In this document: piece by piece, positions 22,916 through 35,126 of the stretch
Numbering within the stretch: the stretch's first letter is position 1
Layout: each line of letters starts with the position of its first letter
NCBI GenBank assembly: GCA_009363875.1
Contig: CM018680.1
Coordinates: 12,283,625-12,347,624, forward strand
Direction: 5' to 3'
DNA length: 64,000 nucleotides
From: Mikania micrantha
Lineage: Eukaryota; Streptophyta; Magnoliopsida; Asterales; Asteraceae
Made by a program: the position numbers and the translations under genes
The notes under the pieces: model-generated
What the model was told of the DNA's origin: nothing
Databases searched by the model: none
What the model saw: only the letters and a program-made list of their open reading frames with translations

Positions 22916-25663
22916 TGTCACACCCCCAATTTCCAACTAACGGAATTACACCGTTTGGGACGTGACAAACCAGGATCTCAGATCATTAGACATAACGAGG
23001 ACCTCTATATGAATTTCAAAACATACTTTGGTCTAAAACTGTAATATCAAAGTTCTACGTTGCGGAAGCGTTTTTAAAACAAAACAACCATAACAGTTTG
23101 AAAACTGTTAATTACAGAACAAAGTTTCAAATGTTCAAATCCAAATAACAGAAACGTAAAAACATGCATGCGACTCGATCTCCTAGTCCATGCTTGCCTG
23201 CTTGTGTACCTTAGCGTCCTGAGAAAACATGTAAATCAAGTCAACACAAAGGTTGGTGCATACACAGGTTTAAGCATTCACAAATGTTTGAAACAACTGT
23301 TTGAACAAAATGTTGCAGATAACATAATCACACATGCATAGTCATGATAGCTAGTCATTTATACTATTTACATAAGTGGTCGACGCCGAAGCTGACTGTT
23401 GCATGCTAACGCATGTTTTGCCTTGCCACTATTGTCTAGCACAAACAATAGTAATGTGAACTGGCTAGTCAAATACTTGCGTAGATCCCATCTACCAAGT
23501 GAGGTTCGTCAAACCTAATAGATCTATTTCCAACTACCACGCTTTGCACTATGGCAAACTAAACGGTTCGAAATGTAAGGACTTGTAATGCTATGTTTGC
23601 ACTAAATGTAAACAGCTAACTCATGCAAGTGATATGTATCTAAAAGTGTTTGTTGCACATGTTTTCTCCCCCAAAACAGTTAAAATAAGAAAGGGGCCGT
23701 GTACGCACCTTTGATTGTAGCAGAATGATCAAACACACGTGAACTCGTGTAGAAAATCCTCTACGAAGAATCTGTGTTTAAGCAATAACGTAATGTTATT
23801 CGGGATATTGTTTTGTGCTTGAAATCACATATGTGTCAACACACGTATGTCAGAGTGTTAGAAATGTGCATACATAAGTACGCGTATCTTTAAAATCGTT
23901 TAAATAAAATCATATAATTGTTTATGATTTTATTTAAATAAGCGTAATCATACGCGATTAGGCTTTCGGGTTAAAATATGAATTTCATTATTTCATATTG
24001 TTCGGGATTCCGTTACGGTTCCAACGCAACTTGAACAACTAAAATCGGAGTTAGAACGAAAAAGTTGTGATTAAAATACTAAAAAGTTGTTTTAAATTTC
24101 AAAAACTGTTGGGGCTTGGTTTCGAACTTGTGACCTCCAACCCAACACACACACACCCCTACCATCTCCTCTAGTTATGATTTCCTTAACAGATCTTAGT
24201 TTTAAATTGTTTTAAGCCCAAATGGCCCACTAACCTCTTTGTTAATCATAACCAATCCATGTGACCACCAATTGGCTCTAAATTCAACTGAGTTCAATCC
24301 CCATAACATAGGGGTTTTGTTCCCAGGTTCCTAATGAGCTCCAATCCAATTCCAATTTAGAATGACATCACCATTCATCGGTTAAATTGATGTTCATAGG
24401 TTCGAACCCAAAATTCAAAACCCATATGTCGATTTGATCGAATTCTGTAACAATAGTCCATGTTTCCGTAGGGCTTTCCCTCCCATGATCAAAACGAAAC
24501 TACCTATCATGCTTAATTTGATTATCAAAACCATTTCTACAGAAAACCCCAATTCGTTTTTAACTCAAGAACCCTAAATCCAAACCCATAAAATTCGACA
24601 ATCACTTATACAATTAACATATGGTTCTTCCTAATGGGGTTTATCTGAAACTATTAGCATCATTTGATTTGATTTTCAAACCCATTTAAATCGAAACCCC
24701 CAAAATCGTGTTAACACATAAACCCTATAATTGAAATCTATCAATTTGTTGTTAACAGCAACAATTGACTTAGGTTTAACCTTAGTCGATCTCTTTTGAA
24801 ACTACCTATAGCATTCCATTTGATTTTTAAAACTATTTGATCACTAATCCCCAAATCGTTCAAACGAAGAACCCTAGAAATTAAAGTCTTTCAATTCGAT
24901 ATTTTCTGACTAAACTAACTTAGGGATTTCATTCAGGACCTTGTTGCGAAGGTGTCTGTAAGGTTTAATTTAAATCCCATGCTCATTAGATATTAAACCC
25001 CCAAAACGGCTCCAACTGTGAACCCTAGTAATCGGACCCTTATAATTCGAAATCCTTAGATGAAATTGGGTTAGGGGTATTCTTAGTCGGCGGTTTCAGA
25101 AGATGTAGGAGTGAAAACTTACTTGTTTGGTTGTCAAATTGATGTAGATCGACTTTAAGCCCTAGGTTCGGCCTCCTCGAAATCGAATTCTTCAAACCGA
25201 AGCTTCACCGATCGAATTGTTGCTTGTAACCACTTCTAAGGATGCCGACTTGTATGTTTTACAGTTTAATCGAATAGATTATGACCAGCCTACATGAATT
25301 CGATACCCATTTCGAACGGTTACAAACTTTTGGTTTTATTTTGGACTTAAATTGCTGTATAAAGCTTCGATAACATATTATATATATTAATCATCATTAA
25401 GTTAATGATTAATACAAGTTTAATTCGGGTATAACTACACATTGAGATGAAATTCGAATTTACTCACTCATATGGCCGAATTTTGACTTTTATAAGTCAA
25501 AATTGCTTAATTTTAAAGCTTGAAAGTTTAATCCTAATAAATTGAATGTTTTAGGATTAATTCTATTCACTTTCAACCCCTCTAGTTTGATTTTGAATGA
25601 TTTCGCTTCATTCCGGTTAATTTCTGGTTAACGGGATTAACCGCGAATTGCCGAATTGTCACA
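22916..25663 (-). mobile_element. Gypsy element B 3' LTR
   Basis: 2748 bp. On the minus strand it runs from TGTGACAATTCGG (25663) to GGGGGTGTGACA (22916). It aligns almost throughout with 31825-34463. A donor-like CAA/GTAAGT (25121-25122) and an acceptor-like TTTTCTCAG (23219-23220) are visible on the minus strand. Its outer end abuts copia coding sequence. Confidence 0.9.
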
Positions 25664-26278
25664 TCATCCCCTTGTTGAAGGAATTTTAGTCCCGAAAATT
25701 GTCAAATGTTAGAAGTAGTTAGGGAACTACTTGTGAGTTTCAAATTGTACGTGTTAGTGTGATGTCTGATCATTCTGTGTACTTGTGTGTGCTCACACAC
25801 AAAACTCAATGTTTGTAACATTACAACTAAGTGCGATCATTCTATGCAACTGTTTGCGTGTACACTAGTTAGTACACCTAACTGTGTATGTTTGTGTTTG
25901 ATCATACTGTGCTATGTAACCTAGCACATAGTGAATGTTTGCAACTGTTTGTACTATGTAACCTCACACATAGCAGACTGTGTGTAATTAATCATGCATG
26001 TACTACCATAACATGTAACATATGTAACCTAGCACATAGTGAATGTTTGCAACTGTTTGTACTATGTAACCTCACACATAGCAGACTGTGTGTAATTAAT
26101 CATGCATGTACTACCATAACATGTAACATATGTAATGTAGCACATAAAATGTAATGTAGCACAAATGTTTGTAACAAAACCAATTGAATAAAGTGTTTGT
26201 GCTTACAGTTTGAAATCTGAAATGTTGATGTATGAAGCATCACGTCATCTCCTTGTTGAAGGAATTTCGTCCCGAAAT
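25664..26278 (-). repeat. PPT region of B, duplicated with a 0.58-kb interval
   Basis: The segment TCATCCCCTTGTTGAAGGAA plus TTTNRTCCCGAAA occurs at 25664-25700 next to the LTR and again at 26246-26279 next to the end of the coding region. On the minus strand it contains AAGGGGATGA, the likely PPT. In element C a single copy separates coding and LTR, so B has gained 25684-26245. Confidence 0.7.
25913..26128. repeat. Two tandem 108-bp units
   Basis: TATGTAACCTAGCACATAG starts near-identical units at 25913 and 26021; a degenerate third start lies at 26129. The 108-bp period keeps a frame open, but there is no sign of coding. Confidence 0.9.
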
Positions 26279-27661
26279 TTAACGTGCGCTCTCAGTGTTT
26301 GTTGCTGTTGTTTTGAACAGATGTGGATACTTCTTCATCAATTGGTCTTCCCTTTCCCATGTGAATTCAGGACCACGTCTTGAATTCCAACGAACTTTGA
26401 CTATCGGGATCTTGCTTTGTTTGAGTTGTTTGACCTCTCGGTCCATGATTTCAGCTGGTTCTTCAATGAATCGTAACTGTTCGTCCACTTGTATTTCTTC
26501 CAATGGTACAATCAATGTCTCATCAGAAAGACATTTCTTTAAGTTCGATACGTGAAAGACATCATGAACTCTACTGAGTTCATCCGGTAATTTGAGTTGA
26601 TACGCAATCGGACCAATCCTTTTCAGGATCTCAAAAGGTCCTACGTACTATGGACTAAGCTTCCCACGCTTGCCGAATCGTATCACACCTTTCCAAGGTG
26701 ATACCTTTAGAAGAACTCGGTCTCCTACTTGAAATTCCAATGGCTGTCGACGTTTGTCAGCGTAACTCTTTTGTCGATCCCGGGCCGCTGCCATACGGTT
26801 CCGGATTTGAACTATCTTCTCTGTCGTCTCGTGCACTAGTTCAGGACCTGTAATCTGACTGTCACCAATTTCAGCCCAGCAAACTGGTGAATGACATTTA
26901 CGACCATACAAAGCTTCAAACGGTGCTGCCTGAATACTTGTATGATAACTGTTGTTGTAAGAGAATTTCACTAACGGTAAGTGGTTTTCCCAGCTATCGC
27001 CAAAGTCAATTACACAAGCTCGTAACATATCCTCGAGCGTTTGAATCGTACGTTCACTTTGACCGTCGGTCTGTGGATGATATGCGGTACTCATATCCAA
27101 ACGAGTTCCCAATGACTTATGAAGTGATTTCCAAAAATTGGAAGTAAATCGAGCATCCCGATCTGATATGATGGAGATTGGCACTCCATGTCGTGCTGCC
27201 ACTTCCTTGATGTAAATACGAGTCAGTTTCTCCATCTTGTCGGTTTCCTTGATTGCTAAGAAATGTGCAGATTTCGTTAATCGATCGACAATTACCCATA
27301 TCGTATCACAACCACTCGGTGTACGGGGTAACTTAGTAATGAAGTCCATCGAAATCTGTTCCCATTTCCACATTGGTATTTCTGGTTGTTGGAGCAAACC
27401 AGATGGTTTCTGATATTCAACTTTGACTTTCGAAAAAGTCAAACATTTGCTAACGTATCTGGCAATGTCAGCTTTCATGTGAGGCCACCAATACAGTGCC
27501 TTCAAGTCATGATACATCTTGTCTGATCCCGAATGGACTGAATATCTAGACTTGTGTGCTTCATCCATCACGAGTTCTCTTAAACCACCATGCAAAGGTA
27601 TCCAAAGTCGGTTAATGAAATAACGAATTCCATCAGGCTTAACATCCAATTGTTCCTCCAT
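26279..27661 (-). pseudogene. Element B integrase and chromodomain
   Basis: 27661-26648 encodes the zinc-binding region, the DDE core with MDFITKLP, SDRDARF and QTDGQSERTIQTLED all intact, and a C-terminal domain up to GKRGKLSP. A stop near 26648 interrupts the GPF motif. 26515-26279 carries the chromodomain-like tail (EIMDREVKQLKQSKIPIVKV, WNSRRGPEFTWERED) that defines chromoviruses and may steer integration to heterochromatin. Of the four gypsy integrases in the window this is the least damaged. Confidence 0.9.
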
Positions 27662-27667
27662 TCCTCG

Positions 27668-28983
27668 TTAGGATTCCTGTACCAAGTTTTCCTTTTCCAA
27701 GGCCTTGAGCTGAGAACTGCGTACCTTGTCAGGTAAGTCAGTATGTATCGTCATCATAAGTGCGCGAACCCGTCTTGTTGATGTGTCTTTCCTGCTTAAA
27801 GCATCAGCTACCACATTAGCTTTTCCCGGGTGATACTTAATCGCGCATTCGTAGTCGTTCAACAACTCGACCCACCGTCGCTGTCTCATATTAAGCTCCT
27901 TCTGATCAAAGATATGTTGCAAACTCTTATGATCAGTGTAAATGGTACACTTGGTTCCATATAAGTAATGCCTCCAAATTTTCAAAGCAAAAACCACTGC
28001 TCCTAATTCCAAGTCGTGAGTAGTGTAATTCCTTTCGTGTGGTCGTAATTGCCTTGAAGCATAAGCAATCACTTTATCACTTGCATCAACACACATCCCA
28101 AACCCTGTGCAGATGCATCACAATACACCACAAAGTCTTCCGTCCCTTCCAGTAAGGACAGAATCGGGGCACTGCAGAGTTTCTGTTTCAGTAACTGGAA
28201 TGCAGCTTCCTGTTTATCCGTCCAGTTATACTTCGTTCCCTTGTGCGTAAGAGCTGTAAGTGGTTGAGCGATCTTTGAGAAACCCTCAATGAATCGTCGG
28301 TAATAACCCGACAAACCAAGGAATTGTCGTACCTCAGTAGGAGTCTTTGGTGCTTCCCAATACTTAATCGCTTCAATCTTTGCTGGATCAACATGTATAC
28401 CCTTTTCATTGACTATATGACCCAAGAATTGAACTTCTCGCATCCAGAAGTCACATTTCGAGAACTTAGCGTACAATTGTTCTTGTTTCAGTAATTCTAG
28501 TAGCAATCAGAGATGTTCAGCGTGCTCCTCCTCAGACTGTGAATAGATGAGAATGTCATCGATGAAAACAATGACAAACTTATCAAGGTAAGGTTTACAA
28601 ACACGATTCATGAGATCCATGAATACAGCTGGAGCGTTTGTCAACCCAAATGGCATGACCAAGAACTCATAATGGCCATAGCGCGTTCTGAATGCTGTCT
28701 TTGGAATATCTTCTTCTTGAACTCTTAGTTGATGATAACCAGATCTGAGATCAATCTTCGAGTAATAACTCGAACCTTGCAACTGATCGAACAGATCGTC
28801 AATTCTGGGTAACGGATACCGGTTTTTGATTGTAACCTTGTTCAGTTCCCGGTAATCGATACACATACAGAAAGTCCCCTCCTTTTTCTTAACAAATAAG
28901 ACTGGAGCTCCCCACGATGAAAAACTAGGTCGTATAAAGCCCTTATCCAACAACTCTTGCAGTTGTGTAGATAACTCTTGCAT
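27668..28983 (-). pseudogene. pol: Element B reverse transcriptase and RNase H
   Basis: 28983-28507 holds the RT fingers and palm with FLVMPFGLTNAPAVF and FIDD, ending at a TGA after EEHAEHL (Arg to stop by context). 28506-28069 continues the same frame through the thumb into RNase H (DASAQGLGCVLMQ). A frameshift near 28085 moves to 28096-27668, which finishes RNase H (YTDHKSLQHIF, GKANVVADALSRK). Confidence 0.9.
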
Positions 28984-29046
28984 CTCTGATGGTGTAAGTC
29001 GATAAGGCGCCCTAGATATCGGTGCTGCATCTGGTGTAAGGTCGAT

Positions 29047-29640
29047 TCAGAATTCCACTTGTCGGATAGGTGGTAATCCCAGTAAGTCTTCTGGAAATAC
29101 TTCAGGAAATTCACAAACTACTGGTATGTCTTCAATCTTCTTCTCAGCTACCGGCTTTTCAGTTATAAGTGCTATAACTGCTGTATGACCTTTCTGCAGA
29201 CATTTGTGTGCTTTCATACAAGATATGAGATGCAGTGGCGTACTGCTCTTCTCGCCAATGTCTCTCCATGCTGAAGAGGTATACAAACGATCTTTTCATG
29301 GCATACTATTTCAGCCTGGTGTTTGGACAACCAGTCTATGCCAATGACTACATCAAAAATGCCTAAAGTGATAGGCATAAGATCAATTTCCAATGTTTGA
29401 CCCATCAAATCAAGGATACATCCGTTAAGGATATGTTCTACTACAATTAACTTGCCATCAGCTAATTCTACAGTGTACGGATTTTCTAAGGCAGTGGGAC
29501 TAACATTTAGCAACTTAGAAAGTGAACTAGATACATAACTCTGGTCTGCATCAGTATCAAATAGCATAGAGGCATAGTGATTATTTAAGAGGAACGTACC
29601 CGTGACAATGTTGGGATCCTCCCTGCCTGACGTCCTCCAA
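29047..29640 (-). pseudogene. Element B protease, active-site Gly replaced
   Basis: The frame 29567-29214 reads LFDTDADQSYVSS where A and C have LFDTGAD. The Gly of the DTG triad is Asp (codon 29550-29552), which should abolish the aspartic protease. A frame break near 29250-29215 leads into the linker toward RT (29286-29047). The segment just upstream carries the conserved GRAFVIG motif out of frame. Confidence 0.85.
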
Positions 29641-30827
29641 TCACAAACGCCCTGCCCCTAACACCATTATTATTGTTATTACTATTGTTATTGGTGCCAT
29701 TGCCGTTGCCGTTGCCATTGTCGTTGCCATTTGCATCGTTAGCCCCGCCTTTCTTGAGTTGTGGGCAATCCTTTTTGAAGTGCCCCAGCTTACCACACTC
29801 GAAACAACTCTTCTATGTGTTGTTCTGGTTGTTATTTTGATTGTTGGAACTGTTCTGCAGCTCTCCGCGGCAATCCTTAGCTGCATGCCCTCCTTTACCA
29901 CACCGTTGACATTTAAACTTATCACACTGAGTCCCAACATGATGAAATCCACACTTGTTGCACTTTGGGTGTTTACCAATATACCCCCTGATGACGATGA
30001 CTGCTGACCACTGTTCGAATTGTGATATGACTTGTGTGAATCCTGCTTTCGGTTCAGTTGAAACGGCTGTTGGATAAAGTTCTTGGTGTTGCTGCTTTCC
30101 CACTTCCTCTTGTGGTCTCCCACCTTAGTAGCTGATGTTCGTTTAGGCAGAGTTCCCTGTAACACTGCATGATCAGTCAGTTGGTGCGCTAAACGAACAG
30201 CTTGTTGAATCGTTGTGGGATTTGCAGATGTAACCAATCCTTGGATCTGAGGCACCAACCCTCCTATGTACCTCTCTATCCACTTACTGGCTGGAGTAGC
30301 CATGTGAGGTAGAAGTCTGGCCAGTTCATGTGATCGAGTCGTGTACTCCTCGATGTTTGACCCCTCCATCTTAAGATGCCAATACTCCTCCTCCAGCTTC
30401 TGCATTTCACTACGAGGACAGTACTCCTCCTGCAGTAAGGTCTTAAACCATTCCAAGTTAAGGCATTGGCCTCACCCAATCCCAAAGTCTGAACATTCGA
30501 GTTCCACCAAGTCAATGCTGGACCTTCCAAAGTTCCAGTAGCGTACTTAACCTTATTCTCCTCAGGACAGTTACACATCTCAAACACTGATTCGGCTTTC
30601 TCAATCCATCGTAGGAGTCCAATGGCTCCTTTCGATCCTTTGAAATTATGTGGCTTGCAGTCCAAGAACATCTTGAACGTGCACGCCTGTGGGTTCACCA
30701 ATCCCCCAGCTGGACCATGTGGCCCTGTAGTGTGTGTCTGAGTGTAGTTCGCGATAGCCTCCGTGATCCTGTTGTTTATCAGCTCATTGAGCTCAGCAAC
30801 TGTCATCTATACGTTCTCGCCAGGCAT
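29641..30827 (-). pseudogene. gag: Element B gag, nonsense and frameshifts
   Basis: The likely original start is ATG at 30827, followed by MPGENV and a TAG (30807-30809). The frame then continues from 30806 with a capsid region (LLRWIEKAESVF, LTWWNSNVQTL), shifts near 30450 to MEWFKTLLQEEYCPRSEMQK, and shifts again. Zinc-binding motifs CNKCGFHHVGTQC and CQRCGKGGHAAKDC lie at about 30015-29870. A Gly/Asn-rich tract (about 29640-29740) links to the protease. The order is typical of Tekay-type gag. Confidence 0.85.
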
Positions 30828-31071
30828 TATCTCCCTAGTTAAAAGAAATGTTAGATCGTTATCAAATCCAATGCGAAACGTGTAAATAATACAACAAACA
30901 ACAAACATGTAATTATAGGAATCAACACAACTGTTGGCAATAAGTAATAGTTTTCAATAGATAATAATCTGATTTGAGTACAATACTTTCAAAATCAAAC
31001 ATAAGTTTCTTTCAAACATCTAATGTAGGGACACAACCCGCCCCTAATAAGTTTAAATAAAATAAAGAAAA

Positions 31072-31692
31072 TCAAGCATCCTCAATAGTGGAGTCAGCAT
31101 CAGAATCAACATCCTGTACTGGTACCAACTCCTCCTCCTTTTCCTCCTCTGCCTCAGATACAAACTGCTCCTCTAGTGCAATCAACCTCCCCTCAGCGAT
31201 GTCAGCTCGGTGCTCCTCCTCCAGCACTCGAGTAGTCAGGTGCACAATGTGTGACTCCATCCCCTGAACCACACTACGAAGCTCTGCGTATCGGGCATTT
31301 ACATCCCGAAGCTCCTGTGCCACGTGCTCAATCCGATCATTCGCCCACTTTGATTCCCATGTCAATCGGGCAATATCATCTGACTCGAATCATGGCCTCT
31401 TACAGGCACGAAACCTAGGTGGCATACGATACGAAGACTCGGAAGAATCCTCCACAGGTGCTTTCCCTGGGTCTCTCTGTGGCTCCTCCTGTGGGTCATC
31501 CTCAGGATCCTCTGGTGGATCCTCCTCAGGATCCTCCTGTGGATCCTCCTCAGGGTCGTCCTCCTCCGGATCCTCCTCCGGGTCCTCGTCTGGGTCCTAT
31601 ACGGGATCCTCCTCCGAATCCTCCACGGGATCCTCCTCCGGATCCTCCTCGTCATCAGATACGATCACGTACGGTGGTGGTGGTGCTGCCAT
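31072..31692 (-). pseudogene. Extra ORF upstream of gag in element B (acidic and coiled coil)
   Basis: One 207-codon minus-strand frame starts at MAAPPPPYVIVSDDEED. It has a long Asp/Glu-Pro repeat (EDPEEDP-type), two in-frame stops, a predicted coiled coil (IEHVAQELRDVNARYAELRS) and an acidic C-terminus. It lies between PBS and gag, where Tekay-type elements usually have only a short leader. Element C has an unrelated-looking but similarly built ORF in the same place. Function unknown. Arg-rich frames over the same bases are shadows. Confidence 0.6.
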
Positions 31693-31808
31693 ATCTGTTA
31701 CATAAGAACATATGTAAATACTAGGCAAAAGCAGTTGTGTAAACAAGTGTCTAATGTCTAACAGTTATAGTCTAAGTCTACTAATGCAAACCTAGTTCGC
31801 TAAAACCT

Positions 31809-31821
31809 GGCTCTGATACCA
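31809..31821 (-). promoter_or_regulatory. Primer-binding site of element B (tRNA-iMet)
   Basis: The complement reads TGGTATCAGAGCC, three bases from the LTR end at 31825. This proves the minus orientation of B. Confidence 0.95.
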
Positions 31822-31824
31822 ATC

Positions 31825-34463
31825 TGTCACACCCCCAATTTTCAACTAACGGAATTACACCGTTTGGGACGTGACAAATCAGGATCTCAGATCATTAGGC
31901 ATAACGAGGACCTCTATATGAATTTCAAAACATACTTTGGTCTAAAACTGTAATATCAAAGTTCTACGTTGCGGAAGCGTTTTTAAAACAAAACAACCAT
32001 TACAGTTTGAAAACTGTAAATTACAGAACAAAGTTTCAAATGTTCAAATCCAAATAACAGAAATGTAAAAACATGCATGCGACTCGATCTCCTAGTCCAT
32101 GCTTGCCTGCTTGTGTACCTTAGGGTCCTGAGAAAACATGTAAATCAAGTCAACACAAAGGTTGGTGCATACACAGGTTTAAGCATTCACAAATGTTTGA
32201 AACAAATGTTTGAACAAAATGTTGCAGATAACATAATCACACATGCATAGTCATGATAGCTAGTCATTTATACTATTTACATAAGTGGTCGACACCGAAG
32301 CTGACTGTTGCATGCTAACGCATGTTTTGCCTTGCCACTATTGTCAAGCACAAACAATAGTAATGTGAACTGGCTAGTCAAACACCTGCGTAGATCCCAT
32401 CTACCAAGTGAGGTTTGTCAAACCTAATAGATCTATTTCCAACTACCACACTTTGCACTACGGCAAACTAAACGGTTCTAAATGTAAGGACTTGTAATGC
32501 TATGTTTGCATTAAATGTAAACAGCTAACTCATGCAAGTGATATGTATCTAAAAGTGTTTGTTGCACATGTTTTCTCCCCCAAAACAGTTAAAATAAGAA
32601 AGGGGTCGTGTACGCCCCTTTGATTGTAGCAGAATGATTAAACACACGTGAACTCGCGTAGAAAATCCTCTACGAAGAATCTGTGTTTAAACAATAACGT
32701 AATGTTATTCGGGATATCGTTTTGTGCTTGAAATCACATATGTGTCAACACACGTATGTTAGAGTGTTAGAAATGTGCATACGTAAGTACGCATATCTTT
32801 AAAATCGTTTAAATAAAATCATATAATTGTTTATGATTTTATTTAAATAAGCGTAATCATACGCGATTACGCTTTCGGGTTAAAATATGAATTTCATTAT
32901 TTCATATTGTTCGGGATTCCGCTACGGTTCCAATGCAACTTGAACGACTCAAATCGGAGTTAGAACGAAAAAGTTGTGATTAAAATACTAAAAAGTTGTT
33001 TTAAATTTCAAAAACTGTTGGGGCCTGGTTTCGAACCTATGACCTCCAACCTAACACACACACACCCCTACCATCTCCTCTAGTTCTGATTTCCTTAACA
33101 GATCTTAGTTTTAAATTCTTTTAAGCCCAAACGGCCGACTAACTTCTTTGTTAATCATAACCAATCCATGTGGCCACCAATTGGCTCTAAATTCGACTGA
33201 GTTCAATCTCCATAACATAGGGGTTTTGTTCCCAGGTTCCTAATGAGCTCCAATCCAATTCCAATTTTGATTTACATCCCCATTCATTGGTTAAATTGAT
33301 GTTCATAGGTTCGAACCCAAAATTCAAAACCCATATGTCGATTTGATCGAATTCTGTAACAATAGTCCATGTTTCCATAGGGCTTTCCCTCCCATGATTA
33401 AAACGAAACTATCTGTCATGCTTAATTTGATTATCAAAACCATTTCTACAGAAAACCCCAATTCGTTTTTAACTCAAGAACCCTAAATCCAAACCCATGA
33501 AATTCGACAATCACTGATACAATTAACATATGGTTCTTCCTAATCGTGTTTATCTGAAACTATTAGCATCATTTGATTTGATTTTTAAACCCATTTAAAT
33601 ACAAACCCCCAAAATCGTGTTAACACATAAACCCTAGAATTCAAATCTATCAATTCGTTGTTAACAGCAACAATTGACTTAGGTTTAACCTTAGTCGATC
33701 TCTTCTGAAACTACCTATAGCATTCAATTTGATTTTTAAAACTATTTGATCACTAATCTCCAAATCGTTCAAACGAAGAACCTTAGAAATTAAAGTCTTT
33801 CAATTCGATATTTTATGAGTAAACTAACATAGGGATTTCATTCAGGACCTTGTTGCGAAGGTGTCTGTAAGGTTTAATTTGAATCCCATGCTCATTAGAT
33901 ATTAAACCCCCAAAACGACTCCAACTATGAACCCTAGTAATCGGACCCTTATAATTCGAAATCCTTAGATGAAATTGGGTTAGGGGTATTCTTAGTCGGC
34001 GGTTTTAGAAGATGTAGGAGTGAAAACTTACTTGTTTGGTTGTCGAATTGATGTAGATCGACTTTAAGCCCTAGGTTCGGCCTCCTCGAAATCGAATTCT
34101 TCAAACCGAAGCTTCACCAATCGAATTGTTGCTTGTAACCACTTCTAAGGATGCCGATTGTATGTTTTAGAGTTTAATCGAATAGATTATGACCAGCCTA
34201 CATGAATTCGATACCCATTTCGAACGGTTACAAACTTTTGGTTTTTATTTTGGACATAAATTGCTGTATAAAGCATCAATAACGTATTATATATATTAAT
34301 CATCATTAAGTTAATGATTAATACTAGTTTAATTCGGGTATAACTACACATTGAGACGAAATTCGAATTTACTCACTCATATGGCCGAATTTTGACTTTT
34401 ATAAGTCAAAATTGCTTAATTTTAAAGCTTGAAAGTTTAATCCTAATAAATTGAATGTTTTCG
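31825..34463 (-). mobile_element. Gypsy element B 5' LTR, outer 108 bp missing
   Basis: It aligns with 22916-25555 at about 96-97% by eye. It is cut at TTTTCGGAT, where element C internal sequence begins; GAT is shared by both sides. The promoter-proximal start of U3 is therefore gone. Confidence 0.9.
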
Positions 34464-35126
34464 GATCAACTATCATTTTGATAGTTGCCGCACCAATTGT
34501 TCGCTTGTGTTGGCGGACATAGGTTCCTCTTCCAGACATAGTCGAATTCTATACGGAAATAATAGAGCGTTAGTCATCACGGGTTAGAGTGTCAGTCAGG
34601 AGTTATGTTAGATGTCATGTTAGCAAGCAACCATAGTCAGAATGTACAGTAAATAAGACAAAATAAAATCATTTCATTAATAAATGCTTTAAAGTACAAT
34701 GATTTTCCCAAAATGTAGTTTTACTACTAAGTTCACATGAGCACATCCCGCTCATCTAGGCAATACAAAATAAAATACATAAATAAAATAAAGTAGCTAA
34801 TCCGAAGCTATCGTGGAGTGCGAGTCCCCACTCCCGGCGGGTCCGTCATCTCCATCCTCCTTGGGATCCTCATCTGGATCCTCGTCAAAATCACCTTCTT
34901 CGAGGTCCTCAGCCTAGAACTGTGGTTCCTCCTCGGGACGTGGTTCCACAACGAATTGCTCAACCCATGCATTGACCATTGCATCACTGGCCTGGATCAT
35001 GGCCTGGTTCTCTTCGTTCGCAACCTCTGTCGCATATATGCGTCCGTCATGCTCCTGCATGATTTCAACGATCTGTCCGTGCTGGCCTGCCAGCTGCACC
35101 ATCTGGGTCCGAAGGGTTTCCATGTG
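34464..35126 (-). pseudogene. Gypsy C internal fragment INT2 (gag start and extra ORF end)
   Basis: It matches 53383-54046 closely. On the minus strand it carries the C-terminal end of the C extra ORF (35123-34914, METLRTQMVQLAGQHGQ), with a premature stop in its acidic tail, and the first residues of C gag (start at 34539). It is cut by element B at one end. At the other it joins C LTR sequence after loss of the PBS, the N-terminal part of the ORF and the first 200 bp of the LTR end. Confidence 0.8.

Larger units (their letters stand above)
22916..34463 (-). mobile_element. Gypsy element B (Tekay-like chromovirus), nearly complete but dead
   Basis: Order on the minus strand: 5' LTR (34463-31825, missing its first 108 bp), PBS, an extra ORF, gag, protease, RT, RNase H, integrase, chromodomain, PPT, 3' LTR. 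All coding parts carry stops or shifts. Because the 5' LTR outer end is truncated, no TSD can be tested; the five bases beyond the 3' LTR are CATAA. Confidence 0.9.

Noticed and set aside
25888..26154. Cys-rich 88-residue open frame
   Set aside because: Result of a 108-bp tandem duplication in a non-coding part of element B.
31362..31724. Arg-rich and Pro-rich open frames
   Set aside because: Alternative readings of the Asp/Glu-Pro repeat of the extra ORF in element B.
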